From Giesbergeria sp. (GTDB lineage: Bacteria; Pseudomonadota; Gammaproteobacteria; Burkholderiales; Burkholderiaceae_C), in the NCBI GenBank assembly GCA_017987055.1, contig JAGNUJ010000014.1:7353-21344 (forward strand): 13,992 nucleotides of DNA, written 5' to 3'. Position numbers and translations under genes: made by a program. The notes beneath the pieces are model-generated. The model searched no databases, was not told the origin of the DNA, and worked only from the letters and a program-made list of their open reading frames with translations. Positions within the stretch are counted from its first letter, which is position 1, and each line of letters begins with the position of its first letter. Shown in pieces: positions 1 through 9,314 of this stretch.

Positions 1-591
1 GAGCTGCAAGACCAGCTGGCGCTGCAAACCGAGCCACTGGATGCGGCGCAAATTGCCGCCGTTGAGAGCCATGCGCTGCGCTCGGCCGAGTTGCTGCTGG
101 CGCAAGGCATTGACGACCCGCTGGTGCTGGACGCGGTGCGCCACCACCACCACCGCGCCCCCGGCGCACTGGCAAGCAAAACTGAAGCCCAGCAGCTAGC
201 GCGCCTGCTGCAACGCGCCGACATCTTTGCGGCCCGCTTGGCACCGCGCGCGGTGCGCACGCCGATGCCAGTCACCGCCGCCATGCAGGCCTGCTATTAC
301 GACGAGGAGCAACAGGTCGATGAAACCGGCGTAGCCATCGTCAAGGCGCTGGGCGTGTACCCGCCGGGGGCGTTTGTCCGTTTGGCCAGCAAAGAAGTTG
401 GATTGGTGCTCAAGCGCGGCACCACTGCCACCACGCCGCGCGTCGCGGTGTTGCTCAACCGCGACGACATGCCCACTGGCGAGATGATTCCGCGCGACAC
501 CTCAGTGCCGGCGTGGAAAATCACCGGTCCGGTGGCGCAGCGCGACGTGCGCGTCAACGTTTCGCTAGAGCGCTTGTTGTCCATGGTTTGA
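1..591 (+). CDS. HD-GYP-like phosphohydrolase domain protein, 3' part only (degenerate GYP motif)
   Basis: The frame is open from base 1 to a TGA at 589-591, so the gene starts outside the window; 196 residues are visible. Seen: H24, a run of four His at 48-51, and RADIF with D74, which fit the later metal-ligand positions of an HD-GYP domain (HP, HHE and AD motifs). After these comes a block around VYPPGAFVRL and EVGLVLKRG (about 112-134) that I recognise from the C-terminal part of HD-GYP proteins. The HHExxDGxGYP signature is not intact: HHHH is followed by RAPGAL, with no GYP. Family knowledge: HD-GYP proteins hydrolyse cyclic-di-GMP, and variants without GYP are often of uncertain activity. 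Inference: a signalling protein, possibly non-canonical. The N-terminal half, including the HD pair itself, cannot be judged here. A hairpin terminator follows 22 bases after the stop. Confidence 0.75.
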   Translation, partial: ELQDQLALQTEPLDAAQIAAVESHALRSAELLLAQGIDDPLVLDAVRHHHHRAPGALASKTEAQQLARLLQRADIFAARLAPRAVRTPMPVTAAMQACYYDEEQQVDETGVAIVKALGVYPPGAFVRLASKEVGLVLKRGTTATTPRVAVLLNRDDMPTGEMIPRDTSVPAWKITGPVAQRDVRVNVSLERLLSMV

Positions 592-612
592 GCCGCACAC
601 CGGCGCAGGTGG

Positions 613-639
613 CGTGAGTGACATGCGCTTACGTTTTTT
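613..639 (+). terminator. Rho-independent terminator after the HD-GYP-like gene
   Basis: CGTGAGTG (613-620) pairs with CGCTTACG (626-633) to form an 8-bp stem containing two G-U pairs, around the five-base loop ACATG. Six T residues (634-639) follow directly. It lies 22 bases after the stop codon of the HD-GYP-like gene. Confidence 0.7.
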
Positions 640-731
640 CGCATTCCTAAGCGGCAACAGCTGGAACTTTCTGAAAACAGCCACCCTCTATCCATGCGTG
701 GGGTCAATTGTTTTGAGTCCCGCAGCTTTCT

Positions 732-2302
<1,571 letters not shown>

Positions 2303-2320
2303 ATACCGCTGAATTTATGG

Positions 2321-2371
2321 TGTTTTAGGCCTCTAGCCCAATAGATACGTGCGCTAGTAGCTCTCATTTTT
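2321..2371 (-). repeat. Dispersed intergenic repeat, copy A
   Basis: The 34-bp core at 2329-2362 is, on the minus strand, the same element as copies B (9329-9362) and C (13134-13167). It begins AGCTACTAGCGC and ends GGGCTAGAGGC, with ACGTATCTATT between. CTAGC and GCTAG form the base of an imperfect hairpin. This copy sits between the purB stop and its terminator. Weaker similarity (AT-rich flanks) extends beyond the core. Confidence 0.75.
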
Positions 2372-2412
2372 AATGCCCCGATGCCTTGTTGAAGGCCGGG
2401 GCATTGTTTTTT
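2372..2412 (+). terminator. Rho-independent terminator of purB
   Basis: AATGCCCCG (2372-2380) pairs with CGGGGCATT (2397-2405) over 9 bp. Inside, GCCTT (2383-2387) pairs with AAGGC (2392-2396) around the loop GTTG, leaving AT (2381-2382) as a two-base bulge. The stem is followed by G and six T (2407-2412). It ends 20 bases before the yaeQ ATG, so yaeQ probably has its own start signal or depends on read-through. Confidence 0.9.
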
Positions 2413-2432
2413 ACGGAACCCTATTTCTATCT

Positions 2433-2993
2433 ATGGCCATTAAATCCACCATCTTCAAGGCGAACTTGCAAATCGCCGACATCGACCACGGCTACTACGC
2501 CGACCACGCGCTGACCTTGGCGCGCCACCCGAGCGAAACCGACGAACGCATGATGGTGCGCCTTGTCGCGCTGGCGTTGCACGCGCACGAGTTGCAAGAC
2601 ACCTGCAATGGCGACGGCACGCTGGCTTTTGGCGCGGGTTTGTCCGACCCGGACGACCCAGATGCATCGCTCACCGACTTCACCGGCCGCAAGCGCCTGT
2701 GGATTGAAGTGGGCCAGCCCGAAGACAAGCCGATCAGCAAAGCCTGCAGCAAAGCCGACGCGGTGGTGCTGTACGCCTTCAACCACGCCGCTGAAGTGTG
2801 GTGGAAAGGCATTGAAACCAAGCTGACGCGCCTGGACAAACTGCAGGTCTGGCGCATCCCGTCGGAGGCCGCGCTGGAGCTGGCGCAACTGGCGCAGCGC
2901 AGCATGCAACTGCAAGCCACCATCCAAGAAGGCGCTATCACCATCAGCAGCACCCAAGGCAGCGTGCATGTGGAGCCAGTGCGCTGGAAGTAA
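2433..2993 (+). CDS. yaeQ: YaeQ family protein
   Basis: The product has 186 residues, close to E. coli YaeQ (about 180), and begins MAIKSTIFKANLQI, the family's typical N-terminus. Seen: DHGYYADHALTLARHPSETDERM (19-40, conserved block); D77; RLWIEVGQPE (88-97); KACSKAD (103-109); and LQVWRIP (137-143). Family knowledge: YaeQ adopts a fold related to PD-(D/E)XK nucleases. It was linked to RfaH suppression in early genetics, but no firm biochemical role is known; nuclease activity is not shown by this sequence. The ATG at 2433 was chosen because upstream in-frame codons (from 2373) lie in the purB terminator. The ribosome site is weak (GGAA at 2415-2418). The stop lies 4 bases from the stop of the convergent c-di-GMP gene. 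Confidence 0.93.
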   Translation: MAIKSTIFKANLQIADIDHGYYADHALTLARHPSETDERMMVRLVALALHAHELQDTCNGDGTLAFGAGLSDPDDPDASLTDFTGRKRLWIEVGQPEDKPISKACSKADAVVLYAFNHAAEVWWKGIETKLTRLDKLQVWRIPSEAALELAQLAQRSMQLQATIQEGAITISSTQGSVHVEPVRWK

Positions 2994-2997
2994 GTGC

Positions 2998-4893
2998 TCA
3001 GCCCGGCGGCGCGGTGGTGCCCGCCGCACCGGTGTGTACCACCAGCCCGCGGTGCCCCATCTTGGCTTGGTGCTTGACCGCTGCGGCGGCCGAGGCGACG
3101 GCGTCGGGCCGCTCAAAGCGCCCGGGTTCGATGACGAGGGCGCCCAGCGACAGCGTAGTGAACGGAAAAAAGCGCGTGACGCCGTGCCGGTCTTCGGCAT
3201 CAATGCCGCCGCGCTGCAGCGCTGGCGCGTCGAACAGCTCCCGGGCGTGCTGGTTGAAATGCACCAAAATGTCGCGGCAGCGCTGCTCCCAGTCTTCGCT
3301 TTGGAACAGCAGCATGAAATCGTCGCCGCCGACGTGGCCGATGAAGTCTTTTTGCGGCTCGCAATGGGACACCAAGGTGCGCGCCGCTAAGCGGATCATT
3401 TCGTCGCCTTGCCAATAGCCGTAATGGTCATTGAAGGGCTTGAAGTCGTTCAAGTCGGCATAGCAGGCGACGAATTTTCTGCCGGCTTTCAGCAGCCGCC
3501 GGATGTGCTCGTTGATCGGAATATTGCCGGGCAACAGGGTCAGCGGGTTGGCATGGCGTGCCGCTTCGATGCGTACTTCCGTCACCAAACGCACCAACTG
3601 CTGGCCACTGCCCAAGCCGGCATATTGGCCGTTGTCGGTGACGATGAAGCCCTCCGACAGGTAGCGCTGGTCGGCCGAGATCAGCACCTCGGTCATCGCG
3701 TCTACGCCGGCATGTTTGTGCAGCACCAGCGGCTGGGTGTTGGCGAATTTTTTGGCCGGGGTTTTGCCGTACAGCTCTTTAAAAAACGGCCGGGAGTAGT
3801 GGTCGTTAAACGTCTGGCGGTTGACCAGCCCCACCGGGTGGCCGTCGTCCACCAGCGCGATGGCTTTGAGCGTGCTGTGGGCACGGAACACCTCGGCCAG
3901 CTCGTCCACCGTGATCGTTGGCGGCTGCGGCTCGACCCAAGTGGTTACCCGCGCCAGCGTCACGTCGCCGCCGCCGGCCCGGGCGAGGTTGGGCAGCACC
4001 GAGATTTCAGCGCTGGCAATCACCCGCTGCGCTGCCGGCAAAATGGCTAACGCCGGCTGCGCTTGCGCTCGCCCCAGTGCATAGCCTTGGCCCAGCGCGA
4101 TGCCCAGATCGCGCACAACGCGCAGCGCCGCGTCGGTTTCTATGCCTTCGGCGATCAGGCGCGTGCCAAAAATCTCGGCAAAGCGCACCAAGCCTTGCAG
4201 GGTTTGCACTTTGACCGGGTTGTCCTCGACTCTCGCGGTGAAGTATTTGTCAATTTTCACGTAGTCGGGCCTGAGCTCGGCCCACAGGCGCAGGCTGGAG
4301 CGGCCCTCGCCAAAGTCGTCCAGGGCAAAGCGCACGCCGCAGCTGCGCATCTGCGTGGCGCAGTCAATCAGGTGCGCGATATCGCCGGCATGGTCATGCT
4401 CGGTGATTTCGATGACCAGAGAGCGCGGCGACACCCCGGCGGCTTCCAAGGCGCTCACCACGCCGCCAGCGCCCAAGCGTTGCACCATCTCGACGATGGC
4501 AAAGGCGCTCAAGTTCAAAAAAAGCAAGCCCCCGCCGACGCTGCTCCAAGTGCGTGTGCCTTCGTCCACGCAGGCTTGCTCCAAGCGCACCAGCAGACCC
4601 TGCTCGCGCGCGGCTTGGAACAATTCGTCCGGGTTGCGCAGGGCGTGGCCAGCGGGCAGGCGGATCAGGCTCTCGTGCGCCACCACTGCGCCGTTGTCGA
4701 GGCGGGCAATCGGTTGGTAGTGGGCGCGCAGCGTTTTCTCTTCCAGCAGGCGGGCGATAGACATCGCGGCAGCTTCAGGCACCAGTGGCACCGGTGCGGC
4801 TGCAGCAGCGCGGTGCAGGCTAAAAATCCTTTGCAGCAGGCCCAGCGGATGCGCACCGACGTTGTTGTGCGGGGGGGTAACGGTGCTGGTCAT
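2998..4893 (-). CDS. EAL-CBS-GGDEF cyclic-di-GMP signalling protein
   Basis: 631 residues with no clear membrane segment, so probably cytosolic. Domains in order: EAL phosphodiesterase (about 45-285), a CBS-pair-like middle (about 310-440) and a GGDEF domain (about 448-625). The EAL catalytic set appears complete: E74 (motif reads ESL), N127, E162, D192-D193, K213, E249 and Q269. GGDEF: the substrate loop DLNDFKPFND (480-489) is present, but the signature reads GGDDF (522-526), with Asp replacing the usual Glu at its fourth position. The inhibitory RxxD site is missing: the Arg position is P513, although D516 remains. Inference: c-di-GMP breakdown is likely; synthesis is possible but unproven, and would lack the usual product inhibition. 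The CBS part may sense a nucleotide. The start overlaps the chemoreceptor stop as ATGA (4890-4893) with no clear Shine-Dalgarno, suggesting translational coupling. Confidence 0.92.
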   Translation of the reverse strand: MTSTVTPPHNNVGAHPLGLLQRIFSLHRAAAAAPVPLVPEAAAMSIARLLEEKTLRAHYQPIARLDNGAVVAHESLIRLPAGHALRNPDELFQAAREQGLLVRLEQACVDEGTRTWSSVGGGLLFLNLSAFAIVEMVQRLGAGGVVSALEAAGVSPRSLVIEITEHDHAGDIAHLIDCATQMRSCGVRFALDDFGEGRSSLRLWAELRPDYVKIDKYFTARVEDNPVKVQTLQGLVRFAEIFGTRLIAEGIETDAALRVVRDLGIALGQGYALGRAQAQPALAILPAAQRVIASAEISVLPNLARAGGGDVTLARVTTWVEPQPPTITVDELAEVFRAHSTLKAIALVDDGHPVGLVNRQTFNDHYSRPFFKELYGKTPAKKFANTQPLVLHKHAGVDAMTEVLISADQRYLSEGFIVTDNGQYAGLGSGQQLVRLVTEVRIEAARHANPLTLLPGNIPINEHIRRLLKAGRKFVACYADLNDFKPFNDHYGYWQGDEMIRLAARTLVSHCEPQKDFIGHVGGDDFMLLFQSEDWEQRCRDILVHFNQHARELFDAPALQRGGIDAEDRHGVTRFFPFTTLSLGALVIEPGRFERPDAVASAAAAVKHQAKMGHRGLVVHTGAAGTTAPPG

Positions 4894-6518
4894 GCGGGGG
4901 CGTAAGTAGTGAGCAGGGGTTGTGCGGGTGCGGGCAGCAAAAAGCGCCCTATCAGCGCTGACAGGTCGTGCGCTTGCTCCGTCAGGCTGTCGGCGGCGGC
5001 GGCCGATTGCTCTACCAGCGCGGCGTTTTGTTGGGTCATCTGGTCCAGCTGCGACAGCGTGCTATGGATGCGGACGATGTCTTGGTTTTGCGCACGGCTG
5101 GCGCCCTTGATTTCGGCCATCGCGTCAGAGGTTTGGTGGATGGCGTCCACCACCTGCTCCATCGTCAGCACGGCTTGGCCAGCCAAACCGGCGCCGACGC
5201 TCACCTGCTGGGTCGATGCATCAATCAGCGTTTTGATTTGCCGCGCAGCCTGTGCGCAGCGGTTGGCCAAGCTGCGCACCTCGCTGGCGACGACCGAGAA
5301 ACCCCGGCCGCGCTCGCCGGCGTGGGCGGCCTCGACCGCCGCGTTCAGCGCCAAGAGATTGGTCTGGAACGCAATGGCGTCAATCACGCCGGTGATGTCG
5401 GCAATTTGGTGCGCGCTGCGGGCAATGTCTTGCATGGTGGACAACACCTGCGCGCTGACGCTGCTGCCTTGGCGCGCCACGCTGACGGCTTGCGTTGCCA
5501 GCGCTTCGGTGCGCTGCGCGGTGTCGGCCGACTGCTGCACCTGGCGCGTGACCTGCTCCAGCGCGACCGTGGTCTGCTGCAAGCGGGCCGCGGTGTCGTT
5601 GGTGCGCTGCGACAGGTCGGCATTGCCGTTGGCAATGTCTAGCGAGGCGGTGCGTACCCCTTGCACCGACGCGCCCACTTGGTGTACCAGTGCGCGCAGC
5701 TCGCTTTGCATCGTGGCGATGGCGCTGAGCAGGTAGCCGGTTTCGTCACGCGTATGGCCGGCGATGTCGTGGCGCAAATCCAGTCCGGCCACGCGATGGG
5801 CGGTGGCGCGGGCCAGCGCCATCGGGCGCGTGATGCTGCGCACCAGCCAGAGCGCCAGCAGCGTCCCCAGCAGCAGCGACAGCCCAGCAAACGCCCACAG
5901 CGACAGGCGTGCCCAGCCGCTCAGCTGCGCCACGCGCCCAGCGGCGTCGTCGATGGCTTGGCGCTGCGACTGGCTCAGCGCGTCCAGCGCTTGCAGCAGC
6001 GCCTGCGATGCGGGCAGAAAGCGCTCGGCATACACCTGCTGGATGCGCGCCGTCAGGCCGGAGTCGCGTGCGGCCACCAGTTCAGTGCGCGCCTGCAAAA
6101 AACTGCCTGCTTGGCTGCGCACTTGGTTCAGCCGCTGGCCATCGCCCTCGGTGCGCAGCTGCTGGCCTAGTTGCGCGATCAGTTGCTCAAACTCCTGCTG
6201 CGTCTGCGCAATGTCGGCGCCCAAAATCTCGCCGACCTCGGGTTCAGAGCTGAGGGCGACGGCTTTGTAGCGCTCGGCATTCATCGACTGCAGGCGGTAA
6301 GCGTCGGCCACCAAGCGTTCATTGGCCACGCTGTGCGCCACCATGCTTTCAGTCGAGCGGTGGATGCGCTGGAGCGACCAGCCACCAATGGCAGAGCCGA
6401 CCAGCCCCAAGGTCAGTACCGACAGCAACACCGCGCTCAAGCGGCGCCCCAAAGAGCCGGTGGCGAAGGAGGGCGAGGGGGAAGATGAGGAATCAGCGGA
6501 AAGCGCGTTGTGGGGCAT
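4890..6518 (-). CDS. Methyl-accepting chemotaxis protein (transmembrane chemoreceptor)
   Basis: 542 residues from the ATG at 6518. Layout: Ser-rich cytoplasmic start; membrane segment 1 (about 27-47); periplasmic helical region (about 50-203), probably a four-helix-bundle sensor; membrane segment 2 (about 205-226); HAMP (about 227-280) beginning RSITRPMALA; and a long coiled-coil signalling domain with the conserved tip around QTNLLALNAAVEAAHAGE (385-402) and EVRSLANRCAQAA (413-425). It should signal to CheA/CheW. The C-terminus ends TTYAPA, so there is no NWETF-type CheR/CheB tether. A start at 6653 would add 45 residues without family resemblance across the intergenic region, so I reject it. 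The downstream EAL-CBS-GGDEF gene overlaps by 4 bases. The ligand cannot be told from sequence. Confidence 0.93.
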   Translation of the reverse strand: MPHNALSADSSSSPSPSFATGSLGRRLSAVLLSVLTLGLVGSAIGGWSLQRIHRSTESMVAHSVANERLVADAYRLQSMNAERYKAVALSSEPEVGEILGADIAQTQQEFEQLIAQLGQQLRTEGDGQRLNQVRSQAGSFLQARTELVAARDSGLTARIQQVYAERFLPASQALLQALDALSQSQRQAIDDAAGRVAQLSGWARLSLWAFAGLSLLLGTLLALWLVRSITRPMALARATAHRVAGLDLRHDIAGHTRDETGYLLSAIATMQSELRALVHQVGASVQGVRTASLDIANGNADLSQRTNDTAARLQQTTVALEQVTRQVQQSADTAQRTEALATQAVSVARQGSSVSAQVLSTMQDIARSAHQIADITGVIDAIAFQTNLLALNAAVEAAHAGERGRGFSVVASEVRSLANRCAQAARQIKTLIDASTQQVSVGAGLAGQAVLTMEQVVDAIHQTSDAMAEIKGASRAQNQDIVRIHSTLSQLDQMTQQNAALVEQSAAAADSLTEQAHDLSALIGRFLLPAPAQPLLTTYAPA

Positions 6519-6711
6519 AGCGCCACACTGTGAACACCAATTGTGACAAGGTGTTGTCAAAGCAGCGTGCGGCGCAAATTGAGACACATACCGCCGCTGA
6601 CCCAGCGCGCGACCCCGCTCCAATAGACCACACCGCGCTATGGCGTTGGACAAGCACTGCGCATGCTTCTAAGCTTTGCTGATTTGATTCACTATCCGAA
6701 GGACTTTCGCT
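6519..6711. promoter_or_regulatory. Divergent promoter region between the chemoreceptor gene and gdhA
   Basis: 193 bases separate the two divergent starts. On the minus strand TTGACA (6560-6555) matches a perfect -35 box, but the hexamer 17 bases on (GTGTTC) is a poor -10, so the assignment is weak. AACACC (6533-6538) and GGTGTT (6550-6555) form a 6-bp inverted repeat with an 11-base spacer, a possible operator near the chemoreceptor start. For gdhA no convincing promoter is seen; the ribosome site is listed separately. Confidence 0.35.
6698..6703 (+). promoter_or_regulatory. Ribosome binding site of gdhA
   Basis: GAAGGA lies 8 bases before the ATG at 6712. It is the best Shine-Dalgarno match in the window and fixes the gdhA start. 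Confidence 0.8.
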
Positions 6712-8019
6712 ATGTCTTCCGCTTCTAGCCAGCCAGCCGTGCCCGCTCACGCTGTGCCCTCGTATTTGCAAGCCGACCACCTCGGCCCGTGGGGCAATTA
6801 CCTCAAGCAGGTCGATCGTGTCACGCCCTATTTGGGGCATCTGTCGCGCTGGGTCGAGACGCTCAAGCGCCCCAAGCGCATCCTGATCGTCGATGTGCCG
6901 ATTGAGCTGGACAACGGCACCATCGCCCACTACGAGGGCTACCGCGTGCAGCACAACCTGAGCCGCGGCCCGGGCAAAGGCGGCGTGCGTTTTCACCAAG
7001 ATGTGACGCTGTCTGAAGTGATGGCGCTGTCGGCCTGGATGTCGGTGAAGAACGCCGCCGTCAACGTGCCCTATGGCGGCGCCAAAGGCGGCATCCGCGT
7101 CGATCCGAAACAGCTCTCACGCGCTGAACTGGAGCGCCTGACGCGCCGCTACACCAGCGAGATCGGCCTGATCATTGGCCCGACGCAAGACATTCCCGCC
7201 CCGGACGTCAACACCAACGGCCAAATCATGGCGTGGATGATGGACACCTATTCGATGAACACCGGCGCTACTGCCACCGGTGTTGTCACCGGCAAGCCGG
7301 TCGAGCTGGGCGGCTCGCTGGGGCGCATTGAGGCCACCGGGCGCGGCGTGTTTACCGTCGGCGCGGCCGCAGCGCAGCGCATCAATTTGCCCTTGCCGGG
7401 CGCGCGCGTCGCGGTGCAAGGTTTTGGCAACGTCGGCGGCACCGCCGGCAAGCTGTTTGCCGAGGCTGGCGCCCGCGTGGTGGCGGTGCAAGACCACACC
7501 GGCACCATCTACCAAGAGGCCGGTTTTGACGTGCCCGCGCTGCAAGCGCATGTGCAGAAAACTGGCGGCGTGGCCGGCTTTGCTGGCGCGCAAGTGATGG
7601 ACAACGCCGCCTTCTGGGGCGTGCCGTGCGACATCTTGATTCCGGCGGCGCTGGAGAGCCAAATCACCGCCGCCAATGCCGGCCAAATCCAAGCGCGCTT
7701 GGTCATTGAAGGCGCCAACGGTCCGACCACCCCCGAGGCCGATGACATCTTGAACGACAAAGGCGTGCTGATCCTGCCCGACGTGATCGCCAACGCCGGC
7801 GGCGTGACCGCCAGCTACTTTGAGTGGGTGCAAAACTTCTCCAGCTTCTTCTGGAGTGAGGCCGAGATCAACGCCCGCTTGGTGGTGATCATGCAAGACG
7901 CCTTTGCCGGCATTTGGGACGTAGCGCAAGAGCACAAAGTGAGCCTGCGCACCGCCACCTTCATCGTTGCCTGCACGCGCATCCTGCGCGCGCGTGAAAT
8001 GCGCGGTTTGTACCCTTAA
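6712..8019 (+). CDS. gdhA: Glutamate dehydrogenase, Glu/Leu/Phe/Val dehydrogenase family
   Basis: A cytosolic enzyme that interconverts glutamate with 2-oxoglutarate and ammonium, using NAD(H) or NADP(H). 435 residues, typical of the hexameric small-subunit class. Seen: [10 protein letters not shown] (86-95) with K89; K113; the active-site block PYGGAKGGI (120-128) with catalytic K125; [13 protein letters not shown] (158-170) with D165; the Rossmann turn GFGNVGG (237-243); and a C-terminal block [15 protein letters not shown] (361-375). All key residues are present. I do not assign cofactor preference from the QD pair (260-261) after the second strand. The start is supported by a strong GAAGGA site. 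The stop is 4 bases from that of the convergent Cys-cluster gene, with no hairpin terminator between, so the two transcripts probably overlap at their ends. Confidence 0.97.
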   Translation: MSSASSQPAVPAHAVPSYLQADHLGPWGNYLKQVDRVTPYLGHLSRWVETLKRPKRILIVDVPIELDNGTIAHYEGYRVQHNLSRGPGKGGVRFHQDVTLSEVMALSAWMSVKNAAVNVPYGGAKGGIRVDPKQLSRAELERLTRRYTSEIGLIIGPTQDIPAPDVNTNGQIMAWMMDTYSMNTGATATGVVTGKPVELGGSLGRIEATGRGVFTVGAAAAQRINLPLPGARVAVQGFGNVGGTAGKLFAEAGARVVAVQDHTGTIYQEAGFDVPALQAHVQKTGGVAGFAGAQVMDNAAFWGVPCDILIPAALESQITAANAGQIQARLVIEGANGPTTPEADDILNDKGVLILPDVIANAGGVTASYFEWVQNFSSFFWSEAEINARLVVIMQDAFAGIWDVAQEHKVSLRTATFIVACTRILRAREMRGLYP

Positions 8020-8030
8020 AGCCTTAAAGC
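8015..8030. repeat. 8-bp tandem duplication holding both convergent stop codons
   Basis: CTTAAAGC occurs twice in direct tandem (8015-8022 and 8023-8030). The first unit supplies the TAA of gdhA (8017-8019). The second supplies the TAA of the minus-strand gene (complement of TTA at 8024-8026). Confidence 0.8.
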
Positions 8031-9295
8031 GGCGTAACGCTGCCGGTGGTGCCAGCGCGGCCAGCGATGACGTCCAGCGCCGCCATCGGTGCGGCCAGTG
8101 GCGTGCCAACGCGCATCTCCAAACAAAACGGCTGCGCGCACGGCGCGCGCAAGGCGTAGGGGCAGCCGCTGGCTTGGCACAAACCGGCTTCGCGCTCGCG
8201 CTGGCGGGCGATTTCTTCGTCTTTGGCCCACTGGCCGCTGGCTTGCAACTGCGCCTGCTGCACCCACGGATCGTGGCGCGCTTGCAGCAGGTCGCGGCCA
8301 TAGACTGCCGCCCCCGCCGTCATCAACAGCGGCTGAAAATCCAGCACCAGCAGCGCACTGGTGCGCGCTGGCACCGCTGGCCCGGCTGACCCCATGCCCT
8401 GCAACACCAACGCCAACACGCCCGATTGCAAATTCTGTGGAGCGCCCAGATAAGTCGCTTGCAGTGCGCTGGTGCTGCTTGCTGCCTTCGCCGACCCCAG
8501 AGCGACTGGCGCAGCTTGCGCCGCCAACGAAGCCAGCCACGGCACTGGCACCCGCAGCGTTAGCGTCAAACCGCGCGGCCCCTCGGCGGTTTGTACCGTG
8601 CCTTGGCGCACCAGCCACGTTTGCATCGGGCTGCCTTCGCCATCCTCGCCGCCGCTTTCGAGCGCATGCGCCAGCGACAGCGGCCAGATCTGCGCCGCAA
8701 CCACGCGCTGCTGACCCGCGTGTCCGCCGCCTTGCGTGGTGACTTGCTGCACCAAGCTCTGCACCATGTGGCGCAATGGCGTATCCAGCCCGACGGCAGG
8801 CCATGCGGCGGTCACGGGCGCAGCTTGGTGCGCCCCGCCGGATAAGCCGGTGGCGGCGGGGTTGTTGGTGTTGGCTGGGCTGGTGGGCGCGCTGGCGTGG
8901 GCTGCGCGACGTGGGTCAAAGCCGGCGCTCAGTGCCTCGCGCGCTTGGGCGGAGATGTGTGTTTGCGGCGCTTGCGGCGCTTGCGGCAATACGGGGATGG
9001 GCGCGGCTGACACCGCTAGCGCTGCAGGTGCATTGGGCGCAGCCGCTGTCGGCCACGACGCGGCCAACTGGTGGGCGGCGCTGGTCAGCGTCGGTGCGCT
9101 GGCCGCTGCTACTGCCGCACTGCCCAGCGCCTTGGCTCCGAGCAGCGCCGCATCGGCAGCTAACTGCGCGCCCGCAGCGGTGCGGGCGTTGTTGCCGGTG
9201 CTGTTGCCACTGCTAGCGCTGGTGCTGCTGACCGAGCCGACCGGTGCCACGGTGCTGGCTGGTGCTACCGAGGTAGGAAACTGGACGCTGCTCAT
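8024..9295 (-). CDS. Unassigned protein: Ala-rich N-terminus, C-terminal four-cysteine cluster
   Basis: 423 residues; I cannot name a function. The start is backed by GAGG (9306-9309) 10 bases before the ATG. Residues 1 to about 170 are rich in Ala, Ser, Pro, Thr and Gln, look disordered, and include a PQAPQAPQ stretch from a 9-bp tandem repeat in the DNA. No signal peptide or membrane segment is obvious. The C-terminal half looks folded, with alternating hydrophobic segments (LTLTLRVPVPWL; TSALLVLDFQPLL). Near the end is a compact cluster C373-x4-C378-x7-C386-x4-C391, containing GCPY and QPFC, which could bind zinc or another metal. The low-complexity N-terminus plus ordered C-terminus recalls FliK-type hook-length proteins, but I see no conserved FliK motif, so that is only a guess. 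It is preceded by repeat copy B, downstream of the MetH module, and convergent with gdhA. Confidence 0.82.
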   Translation of the reverse strand: MSSVQFPTSVAPASTVAPVGSVSSTSASSGNSTGNNARTAAGAQLAADAALLGAKALGSAAVAAASAPTLTSAAHQLAASWPTAAAPNAPAALAVSAAPIPVLPQAPQAPQTHISAQAREALSAGFDPRRAAHASAPTSPANTNNPAATGLSGGAHQAAPVTAAWPAVGLDTPLRHMVQSLVQQVTTQGGGHAGQQRVVAAQIWPLSLAHALESGGEDGEGSPMQTWLVRQGTVQTAEGPRGLTLTLRVPVPWLASLAAQAAPVALGSAKAASSTSALQATYLGAPQNLQSGVLALVLQGMGSAGPAVPARTSALLVLDFQPLLMTAGAAVYGRDLLQARHDPWVQQAQLQASGQWAKDEEIARQREREAGLCQASGCPYALRAPCAQPFCLEMRVGTPLAAPMAALDVIAGRAGTTGSVTPL

Positions 9296-9314
9296 CGCTG
9301 TACCGCCTCAATCA

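Noticed and set aside
4871..4877. Run of seven G near the start of the EAL-CBS-GGDEF gene as a phase-variation switch
   Set aside because: Seven bases is short for slipped-strand switching, and a single such tract is unremarkable at this GC content.
4063..4905. Plus-strand frame inside the EAL-CBS-GGDEF gene (280 codons)
   Set aside because: It is antisense to a gene with intact catalytic motifs and has no ribosome site or family resemblance.
7117..8301. Long minus-strand frame opposite gdhA (394 codons)
   Set aside because: It overlaps gdhA and the Cys-cluster gene, has a His/Gly/Arg-rich composition and no motif; a codon-bias shadow.
8963..8989. Three 9-bp tandem units (TTGCGGCGC-like) as a minisatellite or CRISPR-like array
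   Set aside because: The units are in frame within the Ala/Pro/Gln-rich N-terminus of the Cys-cluster protein and encode repeated PQA; simple coding low complexity, with no spacers.
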